Source of the DNA: Verrucomicrobiota bacterium
Lineage (GTDB): Bacteria; Verrucomicrobiota; Verrucomicrobiia; Limisphaerales; UBA9464
Length of the DNA: 64,000 bases
Direction of reading: 5' to 3'
Assembly (NCBI GenBank): GCA_017309115.1
Contig: JAFLEF010000005.1
Location: 62,001-126,000, forward strand
Part shown: positions 34,856 through 43,177 of the stretch, piece after piece
Layout: each line of letters begins with the position of its first letter
Numbering within the stretch: position 1 is the stretch's first letter
Program-made: the position numbers and the translations under genes
Notes under the pieces: model-generated
What the model saw: only the letters and a program-made list of their open reading frames with translations
The model's database searches: none
Told to the model about the DNA's origin: nothing

Positions 34856-37840
34856 ATGCAGCTCTCCGGCGTCAGCGTCGGTGCGATCGCAGGAGTGGTT
34901 CTCGCGTTGGCGGGTTCCAGTTGGGCTCTGTCTCCTGAGGAGTCCCTCCAGCAAATCGCCTTGGATCCACGGCTGGAACTGCAGCTCTGGGCGGCGGAAC
35001 CACAAGTTCTGGATCCCGTCGCCATCGCCTGGGATGAATTCGGCGCCGCGTACGTCGCCGAGTGTCGCGACTACCCCTACGGAGCAGGTCCCGGTGGAAA
35101 GACCGGCAGTGCGGTTCGCCGACTGATCGACACCAACGGAGACGGTCGAGCCGACCAGAGCACCCTCTTCGCCGACGGTCTCAGTTACGTCACCAGCCTC
35201 ACCCCGCATCGGGAGGGCCTCCTGGTGGTCGCCCCTCCGGAAATCCTGTGGCTGCGCGACACCAATCAGGATGGCGTCGCCGATCAACGAACCGTCGTTC
35301 TGACCGGTCTCCACCGCGGAATCTCCGACAGCCTGGCCAATGGACTGCGGTTCGGCTGGGACAGCCGGTTTCACGTCGCCAACGGAGGCAGCAGCGGAAC
35401 GGTCTCCTCACCCCTTCGTCCCGATCACCAGACCGCCCTGAAAGACTACGACTTCGCCTTTCGGCCGGAAACCGGTGAGATTCTTCTGACCGGGGCCACC
35501 GGGGGCGGATTTGGACTCGTCTTCGATGACTTCGGCCGGGCCTTCACTCCATACAACATCAGCCATATCCAGCATCGCTTTCTGCCCCTGCGCGCGGCCC
35601 AGCGATTTCCCGGGTTTCCGTCCGTCCTCCTGACGGACTCCATTTCGGACCACGGTGAGATGAGCCGGATCTTCCCGATCTCCACGGCTCAAACTCGCCC
35701 CAATCACCCAGAGCAAGCAGGCCACTTCAGTGCCGCCGGCGGGATGGGCTTCATTGGCTCGGAGCTTTTTCCCGAGGATCTGGCTGGATCGGTTTTGGTG
35801 GGGGACGCGGTGGGGAATCTGATTCATCGGGACGTACTGCATCCCGACGGTCCGGTGTTTCGAGCAAGCCGCGCTCCCCAGGAACTCGACCGGGAGTTCC
35901 TCGCGAGTCGCGACCCGGCCTTTCGACCCGTGGCGTTTGAAGTGGGCCCGGACGGCGCCTTGTACGTGCTCGATATGCAGCGGGACGTCATCGAGCACCC
36001 TGACTACATCCCGGAGAAGCTTCGTCGCACCCTGGATATCCGCGCGGGTGATACTCGGGGACGCGTCTACCGGGTTGTTCCCCGGGGGAAAGCATCGACC
36101 CTCAAGAGCCCGAGCGCCCGAATTCCAGATTCCGAATGGGTCAACCATTTGGGCAGTTCGAATCAGTGGTGGCGAACCACCGCCCAACGGGTGTTGACCG
36201 AACGCGGAGCCCGGGATCAAGCGGAGCGCATCCGACACCTGGCGGGAAACTCACCCCACGCCCCGGCTCGGGTCTCAGCGTGGTGGACCCTCCATGGACT
36301 GGGGGAGTTGAAGACCTCCGATCTGCTCCAGGCGCTCCAGGACTCCCACCCCGGCGTCCGCGAGAATGCCTACCGTCTGGTCGAAGATCGTCTTCCCGCG
36401 ACTCCAGCGTTGCACGATGCGGTTCTGAACGGGGCGCGGGATCCGTCCGCTCGGGTCCGCTTCATCACCGCCCAAACCCTGGGAGCGTTGGCCACTCCGG
36501 CAGCGGTTGATGCGCTGGAGACCATCCTGGAACAGGATTTTCGGAAGCGCTGGAGTCGTCTGGCCGTCTGGTCGTCCGTTCCTCCGGAGTATGGCCGCCG
36601 CCTCGCCGGTCAGTTGCTCTCGGCAACCCCCTTTGTGGAAGGACGAGAGGAGGCCCACCAAGACACCTGTTGCGAGCTCGCCGCACTCCTGGGAGCCCGG
36701 TCGGCGGTTCGACCCGACGACGTCTCCTGGTTGATCGAACAAATTGGGCCACCGCGCTCCGAGGCTACCCGACGGTCTCTCTGGGAGGGCTTGGCGGAAG
36801 GCCTCGAGCGAAGTGGTACCCCTCCCCCTGTCAGTTCGGCCGCCCAGGCCCACTTAGCCGAACACTCTCGGTTGGCCTCAACCGAAGAAATGCGCGGCCT
36901 TTGGCGCGTGACGCGAATCCTCAAGCTGCCGGAGAACGAGGCTCAAAGGGCCGCCCTCACCGTTGCCTTCCAACGCGCCACCAATGCCTCTCTTTCCGGG
37001 GAGGACCGGGTGTCCGCTGTGCGGCTTTTGGCCTTGGGATCCGCCCCCGCGGTGACTCCCATCTTGATTCCCCTGCTCGACGCCCGCCAACCAGTCGACG
37101 TCCAGCAGGCCTCGCTGGAGGGATTGCGCGCCCTTCGTGATCCGGACTTGGGAACGGGGTTGGTAAACCAATGGCGGCGGGTCAGCCCCGCAGTTCGGAC
37201 TCCCTTGCTGAATCTTCTGTTGGAACGTCGCGCCTACCACGAAGCCCTGGTGTTGGCGCTGGAGGAAGGGCGGCTTCAGGTCGGCGAACTGAACCTCGAT
37301 CTGGAGCAACGGCGCCGGTTACTGCGGGGCAGCGCTCCCGGAATCCAGAAACGCGCCGCCCAATTCATGGGCGATGAAGAATACTCCAACCGCAAGACGC
37401 TCGTCACCGAGTGGCTGACCCGTCTTCCCGAGCGGGGAGATCCGCAGGCGGGCCGAAAAATCTTCGCCGAAGCCTGTGCCAAGTGTCATGTCGCGGGCGA
37501 ACTGGGCCATCGGGTTGGACCCGACCTCACCGGCGTCGCCCATCGCAGTGTCGAGGATCTCTTGTCCAACATCCTGGATCCCAACATGGCCATCAACCCC
37601 GGGTTTGTGACGGTCCTAGTGGAAACTCAAGACGGCGAAGTGCACCAAGGCCTGATCGAATCGGAGGCCGGCGACAGCGTGACCCTGCTGTTGGCGGAGG
37701 CTCGACGGACCGTGATTCCCCGAAGCCAAATTGTTCGGGTGGACTCCAGCGGCCAATCCCTGATGCCGGAAGGCTTGGAAGCCGGCCGAACCCCGCAACA
37801 ACTCCGCGACTTGATTGCCTTTTTGCAGGGTCCGAATTGA
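34856..37840 (+). CDS. PVC-type secreted dehydrogenase with C-terminal haem-binding domain
   Basis: A 994-residue exported protein. A signal peptide precedes a six-bladed propeller of the glucose/sorbosone dehydrogenase type (DTNGDGRADQ-like blades in residues 30-400), a HEAT-like region in the middle (residues 430-830) and a C-terminal cytochrome-like domain with CAKCH at 874-878 and the block RVGPDLTGVAHRSVEDLLSNILDPN that is specific to planctomycetes and verrucomicrobia. These proteins are thought to oxidise extracellular sugars or similar compounds; substrates are unknown. A paralogue lies at 40776-43127 across the fatty-acid gene cluster. Confidence 0.9.
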   Translation: MQLSGVSVGAIAGVVLALAGSSWALSPEESLQQIALDPRLELQLWAAEPQVLDPVAIAWDEFGAAYVAECRDYPYGAGPGGKTGSAVRRLIDTNGDGRADQSTLFADGLSYVTSLTPHREGLLVVAPPEILWLRDTNQDGVADQRTVVLTGLHRGISDSLANGLRFGWDSRFHVANGGSSGTVSSPLRPDHQTALKDYDFAFRPETGEILLTGATGGGFGLVFDDFGRAFTPYNISHIQHRFLPLRAAQRFPGFPSVLLTDSISDHGEMSRIFPISTAQTRPNHPEQAGHFSAAGGMGFIGSELFPEDLAGSVLVGDAVGNLIHRDVLHPDGPVFRASRAPQELDREFLASRDPAFRPVAFEVGPDGALYVLDMQRDVIEHPDYIPEKLRRTLDIRAGDTRGRVYRVVPRGKASTLKSPSARIPDSEWVNHLGSSNQWWRTTAQRVLTERGARDQAERIRHLAGNSPHAPARVSAWWTLHGLGELKTSDLLQALQDSHPGVRENAYRLVEDRLPATPALHDAVLNGARDPSARVRFITAQTLGALATPAAVDALETILEQDFRKRWSRLAVWSSVPPEYGRRLAGQLLSATPFVEGREEAHQDTCCELAALLGARSAVRPDDVSWLIEQIGPPRSEATRRSLWEGLAEGLERSGTPPPVSSAAQAHLAEHSRLASTEEMRGLWRVTRILKLPENEAQRAALTVAFQRATNASLSGEDRVSAVRLLALGSAPAVTPILIPLLDARQPVDVQQASLEGLRALRDPDLGTGLVNQWRRVSPAVRTPLLNLLLERRAYHEALVLALEEGRLQVGELNLDLEQRRRLLRGSAPGIQKRAAQFMGDEEYSNRKTLVTEWLTRLPERGDPQAGRKIFAEACAKCHVAGELGHRVGPDLTGVAHRSVEDLLSNILDPNMAINPGFVTVLVETQDGEVHQGLIESEAGDSVTLLLAEARRTVIPRSQIVRVDSSGQSLMPEGLEAGRTPQQLRDLIAFLQGPN

Positions 37841-37902
37841 ACCCGACGCGGGAGTCGATCTCCTGCGTTGCGTGGCGGCGGCGGACAGCCGACATTCTCG
37901 CC

Positions 37903-38385
37903 GTGCCAGTTTACGTTAACTTGCGTCTCGTTGCCGAAGAGACGGTGCATCTTGAGGGCGAACTACCGGTGGCGGAGTTTGGTGCCGACTACCAGGATGA
38001 GATCATCCACTTCGATCAACCGCTGAAATATTCCCTCGATGTGGATCGCCAGCCCGACGGATTACTCGTGGCCGGTTCCCTGTCGACCAGTGTGGGCTGT
38101 GAGTGCGCCCGGTGTCTTCAGCCGTTCCGATTTCCCATCGAATTGGAGCACTTCGCCGCCCTCGCCGAGCTCAAGGGCGAGGAAGCGATAACCATTGAAG
38201 GTGAGTTTGGAGACTTGACTCCACTGCTGCGCGAAGACATCTATCTCGGTCTGCCAGCGAATCCGCTGTGCAGGCCAGATTGTCGCGGGCTGCCCGAAAA
38301 GGCCTCGGCCCGCGATTTGCGTCTCGAGGAGTCGCCACCCGATGGCTCGTCGCCTTGGACCGCACTGGACCAGTTGAAACTGTAA
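37903..38385 (+). CDS. yceD: YceD/DUF177 family protein
   Basis: A 160-residue protein from a GTG at 37903. It matches the DUF177 family encoded just before rpmF in most bacteria: a CECARCLQPF cysteine motif in the middle, the block DLTPLLREDIYLGLPANPLC, then CRPDCRGL. The last family cysteine (usually CRGLC) is missing here. In E. coli and plants, homologues act in 23S rRNA metabolism. The gene order here, DUF177-rpmF-plsX-fabH, is the widely conserved one and supports the call. Confidence 0.88.
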   Translation: MPVYVNLRLVAEETVHLEGELPVAEFGADYQDEIIHFDQPLKYSLDVDRQPDGLLVAGSLSTSVGCECARCLQPFRFPIELEHFAALAELKGEEAITIEGEFGDLTPLLREDIYLGLPANPLCRPDCRGLPEKASARDLRLEESPPDGSSPWTALDQLKL

Positions 38386-38396
38386 CCAATACGAAC

Positions 38397-38585
38397 ATGG
38401 GCGTCCCGAAACGCAAACCTTCGCGCAGCCGTCAGCGGATGCGCCGCGCGTACAATTCCGTTCTCAAGCTGCCGCAGCTGAATTCCTGTCCGCAGTGCGC
38501 CGCACCGTACATCCCGCATCGGGTGTGTCCGGCCTGCGGTTACTACAACGGCCGGCAGGTGATCACGGTCAACGCCCTCGCTTAA
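38397..38585 (+). CDS. rpmF: 50S ribosomal protein L32
   Basis: A 62-residue ribosomal protein. It begins MGVPKRKPSRSRQRMRRAYN, the usual L32 opening, and carries a zinc ribbon CPQCAAPYIPHRVCPACGYY. It follows the DUF177 gene by 11 bases and precedes plsX, the standard order. A terminator-like hairpin lies directly after its stop. Confidence 0.97.
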   Translation: MGVPKRKPSRSRQRMRRAYNSVLKLPQLNSCPQCAAPYIPHRVCPACGYYNGRQVITVNALA

Positions 38586-38597
38586 GACGTTTCACGA

Positions 38598-38638
38598 AAG
38601 CGCCGAGCCCCCCAAAGGGCCGGCGCTTCTGTGTTTTT
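38598..38638 (+). terminator. Terminator-like hairpin and U-run abutting the plsX start codon
   Basis: AAGCGCCG (38598-38605) pairs with CGGCGCTT (38621-38628), with an inner GCCC/GGGC pair, followed by TCTGTGTTTTT up to 38638. The plsX ATG begins at 38639. The shape is that of an intrinsic terminator, and no ribosome-binding site fits between it and the ATG. It may set the ratio of ribosomal protein to lipid gene expression. Confidence 0.6.
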
Positions 38639-39664
38639 ATGCGCCTGGCCGTCGACGTCATGGGCGGCGACCAAGGTCCGGCGGAGTTGCTCCACGGCAT
38701 CCGTCTCGGGCTCGCCGCAGACCCGTCCATTCAGACGGTTTTTGTTGTCGGCCGCGAAGCTGAGCTCCGTCCCCTGGCACAGAGTATCGGGCTCACCGAT
38801 TCCCGCATTCAGTATCACAACGCCACGGAAGTCCTCACGATGGAGGACGACCCCACCGTGGCCGTGCGGCGAAAGAAAGATTCCTCCCTGCTGCAGGCCC
38901 TGACGCTCGTCAGCGACGAAAAGGCCGACGCCGCCATTTCTTCCGGCAACACCGGCGCTCTGGTTGCCGGAGCCACCTTCCGACTCGGGCGACTCGAAGG
39001 AGTCAAACGCCCGTCCTTTGCTTGCGTCATGCCGTCCCGAACCGGGGCGTTTGTGCTTCTCGACGGCGGCGCCAATCCGGAATGCACCCCGGAAATCCTC
39101 GTTCAGTTCGGCGTCATGGGTTCGGTCTATTCCAACGCCATGCTGGGCATCCAACGACCCAGGGTCGGCGTCCTGAGCAATGGTTCCGAGGAATCCAAGG
39201 GTACCGATCTCACCCGCGCCGCGGTCAGTCTCCTCCGCAAAACCGCCCTCAATTGCACCGGATATTGCGAGGGATTCGACCTCTTCACCGATGGAGTCGA
39301 TGTCGCGGTGTGCGATGGCTTCGTGGGCAATCTGGTTCTGAAGACCGCCGAAGGGCTCGGCAAAACCGTCGGCTACCTGGTCCGCACCGAGCTCGTCGAA
39401 AACCCCAGTCCCCTTCGCAAACTGGGCTCCCTGCTCGCGGCTGGCGGCCTGCGCCGCATTAAGTCGCGCATGAATCCGGAGACCTACGGCGGTGCGCCCG
39501 TCTTGGGACTTCACGGCAGCGTCATCAAGATCCACGGAAACGCCCGCCGGGATGCCCTGAAGAATGCCATCCTCCAGAGCTCCCGAGCCGTCAGCCAAAA
39601 CCTCAACTGCGAAATCGAACGGCAGATCGCCGCCGCCATGGCCGCCATCGCGGCCGGGAGTTGA
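38639..39664 (+). CDS. plsX: Phosphate acyltransferase PlsX
   Basis: A 341-residue enzyme making acyl-phosphate from acyl-ACP, the substrate of PlsY (11971-12612). The N-terminus MRLAVDVMGGDQGPAELLHG fixes the start, and AAISSGNTGALVAGATF and LDGGANPECTPEIL are family blocks. The ATG directly follows a terminator-like hairpin, leaving no clear ribosome-binding site. It is followed by fabH with a 41-base gap. Confidence 0.97.
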   Translation: MRLAVDVMGGDQGPAELLHGIRLGLAADPSIQTVFVVGREAELRPLAQSIGLTDSRIQYHNATEVLTMEDDPTVAVRRKKDSSLLQALTLVSDEKADAAISSGNTGALVAGATFRLGRLEGVKRPSFACVMPSRTGAFVLLDGGANPECTPEILVQFGVMGSVYSNAMLGIQRPRVGVLSNGSEESKGTDLTRAAVSLLRKTALNCTGYCEGFDLFTDGVDVAVCDGFVGNLVLKTAEGLGKTVGYLVRTELVENPSPLRKLGSLLAAGGLRRIKSRMNPETYGGAPVLGLHGSVIKIHGNARRDALKNAILQSSRAVSQNLNCEIERQIAAAMAAIAAGS

Positions 39665-39705
39665 GTCAGGGCGCTCCTTCCGTCAGCCTTGGCTGAACAC
39701 GTCGC

Positions 39706-40725
39706 ATGCCCACTTTCCGTAATCCCCGCGCCAACCGACCGCATCTGAGGTCGGTCTCCATCACCGGAGTGGGTTCCTATGTTCCGGAGCGGGTTCTCAC
39801 CAATGCCGATCTCGAGAAAATCGTCGAGACCACCGACGAGTGGATCACTTCCCGCACCGGGATCCGCGAACGCCGCATTGCCCGGGACAATGAGGCCACT
39901 TCGGATCTGGCCGTCATGGCCGCCCAACGCGCCCTCACCGCGGCTGGCATCACCGCCGATCAGGTCGAACTGATCATCGTCGCGACGATCACGCCCGACA
40001 TGCAGTTCCCCAGCACGGCGTGCCTGGTCCAACACCGTCTGGGCGCTCACCGGGCGGCCGCGTTTGACCTGGAAGCTGCGTGTAGCGGATTCGTTTACGC
40101 ACTGGACGTCGCCAGCCATTTCGTTGCGTCGCACACGTACAACACCGTGCTGGTCATTGGCGCCGAAAAGATGTCTTCGGTCGTCGACTGGACCGATCGC
40201 AACACCTGCGTGCTGTTCGGCGACGGTGCCGGAGCCGCCGTGCTGCAGAACCGACCCAACGCTCACGGTCTGCTCACGACCTGTTTGGGATCCGACGGTG
40301 GCAAGGCCAGTCTGCTCGAACTCCCGGGCGGAGGCAGTGCTTGTCCGGCTTCGGTGGATTCCGTCACCAAGCGCCTGCACTTCCTGCGCATGGACGGCAA
40401 GGAAACCTTCAAGAACGCCGTGAACGCCATGGTGGCCGCCACCCATGAGGCGTTGAACCGCTGCGGGGTCACCGTGGCCGAAGTGAAGTGCATCATCCCG
40501 CATCAGGCGAATCACCGGATCATGTCCGCCGTCGCCGAACGCATCGGCGCGCGGGAGGATCAGCTCTTCGTTAATGTGGACCGCTACGGCAACACCTCCG
40601 CCGCGAGTGTCGCCATCGCTTTGGATGAAGCGGTAAGCCAGGGTCGGATTGTCCGCGGGGACTTGGTCCTGATGGTCGTCTTTGGCGCCGGTCTGACTTG
40701 GGGCGCCGCTTTGATTGAATGGTGA
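39706..40725 (+). CDS. fabH: 3-oxoacyl-ACP synthase III
   Basis: A 339-residue condensing enzyme that starts fatty-acid synthesis from acetyl-CoA and malonyl-ACP. The catalytic Cys is in DLEAACSGFVYAL, the His in IIPHQANHRI and the Asn in NVDRYGNTSAAS. The N-terminus has about 15 extra residues before ITGVGSYVPERVLTN, so a slightly later start is possible. It closes the yceD-rpmF-plsX-fabH cluster. Confidence 0.97.
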   Translation: MPTFRNPRANRPHLRSVSITGVGSYVPERVLTNADLEKIVETTDEWITSRTGIRERRIARDNEATSDLAVMAAQRALTAAGITADQVELIIVATITPDMQFPSTACLVQHRLGAHRAAAFDLEAACSGFVYALDVASHFVASHTYNTVLVIGAEKMSSVVDWTDRNTCVLFGDGAGAAVLQNRPNAHGLLTTCLGSDGGKASLLELPGGGSACPASVDSVTKRLHFLRMDGKETFKNAVNAMVAATHEALNRCGVTVAEVKCIIPHQANHRIMSAVAERIGAREDQLFVNVDRYGNTSAASVAIALDEAVSQGRIVRGDLVLMVVFGAGLTWGAALIEW

Positions 40726-40775
40726 GGCGAAGGATCTGACCTTCGCTTTTGCACCGCGCCCCTTAATCTGCGTCG

Positions 40776-43127
40776 GTGCACCCGATGTCCCATCCCAGTC
40801 GCTCTTCGCGGGCGTCTCTCTTCGGCTGTTTGCTGGCGGCTTCCCTGTCCGGTGGTCTCCTCTCGGCCCAGCAACCCCTGAAGACTGGCAACAACGCGGA
40901 AGCCGACGCACGCACGCCTGCGGAACAACTCCGAACCTTCACAGTTCCGCCCGGCTTCACCATTGAACTCGTGGCCAGCGAGGAAACGGGCTTACCCAAA
41001 CCCATCGCCGTCGCCTTCGATGACGCCGGGCGAATGTGGTCGATGACCGCCACCGAGTATCCGCGGGACAACGAACCCGGATTCTGGAGTTCCGTCGGAA
41101 AAGACCGAGTCGCGGTTTTTGACACTCCGTTGGCCGCCGGCCCGCAAACGCCACGCACCTTTGCCGACGGCCTATTGATGCCCATGAGCGTCTTGCCCTA
41201 TCGGCAGGGAGTCATTGTCGCCCAGGGACCGGAAATGGTCTTCCTCGACGATACGAATGGGGATGGTCGGGCCGATCGCAAGGAGGTGTTGCTGCGCGGA
41301 TTCGGGGTCCAGGACACGCACACCATGCCCCATCAGCTCGAGTATTTGCCGGGCAATTGGATCGCCTTCTCCCAAGGGGTGCTGAACAACGGAACCGCGG
41401 TCACCACCACCGGCAAACAGGTCAACTTCGACAAAACCGTCATCGCCCGCTTTCGTCCAGACGGATCCGACCTCGAAGTGATCGGAACCGGGCTCAACAA
41501 CATTTGGTCGTGGGTGATGGACCGTTCGGGTCGGGTGTTCTTCCACGAGGCAAACGACTTCGGATACGCCGTGGTTCCGTTCGAGCGCGACACGTCCTAT
41601 CCGAGCTTCATCAAGCGCTTGGTTCATCCCGACGCCCCGCTTCATCCCCCGACCACCCCCAATCTGACTCTGGGTGGAACTGGCTTCTCCGGATTGGCCC
41701 TGTCCGACGATCGCAGTGGTTCCTTCCCGGCTCCCTTTCACAACGTCTTCTTCATCGCCAATCCCATCACCCGGCGAATCAACACCGTCTCCCATCAACG
41801 AACCGCCGATGGCCTCGACCAGTTTACTCAGCTGCCGGACCTCGTGAGTTGTGACGACGAGCTGTTCCGACCCATCGCCCTGCGGTTCGGTCCGGACGGG
41901 TGTCTCTACATTGTGGATTGGTACAACCGGATCATCTCCCACAACGAAGTGGATCGGAATCACCCCGGCCGCGACAAAACCCGAGGCCGGATCTGGCGCG
42001 TTCGGCACGAATCCCAAACGCGCCGCTCCGCCCCCAACGTGGCGGCCGCGCCCACGGCCGATTTGGTGAAGCATTTGCAGGCCGACAGCACTTGGGAAAT
42101 GCGGGCGGCTTGGCATCAGATCGGCGAACGCCAGGCCCGGGAACTGATTCCCCAACTCGTGGCACTGTTGCGGAATCCGGCGACCCCTCCGGACGTGCGT
42201 TTGGCCGCGTTGTGGTCCCTGGAGGGCGTCCGGCATTACGATCGCGCTCTCTCGCGGGACCTCCTTGCCAGTGATGATTCCGATCTGCGCCGGGAAGTGG
42301 TACGAGCCTTGGGGACAGCCCAGCCTCCGTTGTCGGAGATCTTCGCCCTGGTTGAACCGTTGGCCTCCGAACCCGAGGCCCGCGTACGCGCTGAGGTGCT
42401 GCGCGTCGTTCGCGATCATCCGGAGCCGCTCACGTCCGCCCAGTGGACCTGGCTGCAGTCCTGGAAGAATCCTCCGCAAACCAATCGAACCGTGCAGGGC
42501 TGGGAAGGTCCGTATCTCCCCCTGGGTGGATCCTACGAAAAGGCCTTTCAGAATCTGTTGCTGCAAATGGTCCAAGAGAAGAGCCGCAGCCGCACGGTCC
42601 CGGCCACTGATCCCAAGTGGACGCAGGTCCTGCGCACCCAACCGCCCAAGAGCGCTGCCGAGCAGGACAAGATTCGTCAAAGACTGGCGAGGTTGATCCC
42701 GCTGGTGGACGCGGCAAAGGACATGGATCCCAGGAAGGGTCAGGGTCTTTTCCTGGCCTTGTGTTCCGGATGCCACGCCACCGGTCCCGGCGGACAGGGC
42801 TTTGCTCCCTCGTTGGCGGGTTCCCAGAACCGGAGCACCGAGGCCGTCCTGACGGCCATGCTGGATCCCAATCAGGCTTTCGAGAACATCTTCCGGGCGT
42901 ACCGAGTTGAGCTGGTGACAGGGGAAAGCCGCGAGGGATTTTTGAGCGAACAGACGCCGGAGTCCCTAACACTCCAGTTCCAAGGCGGGCGCCAAGTGAT
43001 TCCGCTCGGGCAGATCAAGGCCGCCGGCTATATCGACGGAAAATCGGTCATGCCGGACGGCTTGGTCACGCCTTTTCCGGATCGGCAGATTGTCGAACTC
43101 GTTCGCTACGTCCAATCGCTCCGGTAA
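40776..43127 (+). CDS. PVC-type secreted dehydrogenase with C-terminal haem-binding domain, second copy
   Basis: A 783-residue exported protein with the same plan as the one at 34856-37840: signal peptide, sorbosone-dehydrogenase-like propeller (AFDDAGRMW, DDTNGDGRADRKEVLL), HEAT-like middle and a C-terminal domain with CSGCH (663-667). The HEAT part is shorter, explaining the size difference of about 210 residues. The two are paralogues, not a tandem duplicate. It is followed by a penicillin acylase 50 bases downstream. Confidence 0.9.
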   Translation: MHPMSHPSRSSRASLFGCLLAASLSGGLLSAQQPLKTGNNAEADARTPAEQLRTFTVPPGFTIELVASEETGLPKPIAVAFDDAGRMWSMTATEYPRDNEPGFWSSVGKDRVAVFDTPLAAGPQTPRTFADGLLMPMSVLPYRQGVIVAQGPEMVFLDDTNGDGRADRKEVLLRGFGVQDTHTMPHQLEYLPGNWIAFSQGVLNNGTAVTTTGKQVNFDKTVIARFRPDGSDLEVIGTGLNNIWSWVMDRSGRVFFHEANDFGYAVVPFERDTSYPSFIKRLVHPDAPLHPPTTPNLTLGGTGFSGLALSDDRSGSFPAPFHNVFFIANPITRRINTVSHQRTADGLDQFTQLPDLVSCDDELFRPIALRFGPDGCLYIVDWYNRIISHNEVDRNHPGRDKTRGRIWRVRHESQTRRSAPNVAAAPTADLVKHLQADSTWEMRAAWHQIGERQARELIPQLVALLRNPATPPDVRLAALWSLEGVRHYDRALSRDLLASDDSDLRREVVRALGTAQPPLSEIFALVEPLASEPEARVRAEVLRVVRDHPEPLTSAQWTWLQSWKNPPQTNRTVQGWEGPYLPLGGSYEKAFQNLLLQMVQEKSRSRTVPATDPKWTQVLRTQPPKSAAEQDKIRQRLARLIPLVDAAKDMDPRKGQGLFLALCSGCHATGPGGQGFAPSLAGSQNRSTEAVLTAMLDPNQAFENIFRAYRVELVTGESREGFLSEQTPESLTLQFQGGRQVIPLGQIKAAGYIDGKSVMPDGLVTPFPDRQIVELVRYVQSLR

Positions 43128-43177
43128 CCGGCTGACGGCTGGCTTGCCTGATATCATCCCACCCACATGATGCCCGG

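Noticed and set aside
41172..42776. 534-codon minus-strand open frame
   Set aside because: It lies inside the second PVC dehydrogenase and lacks any domain; shadow of a high-GC gene.
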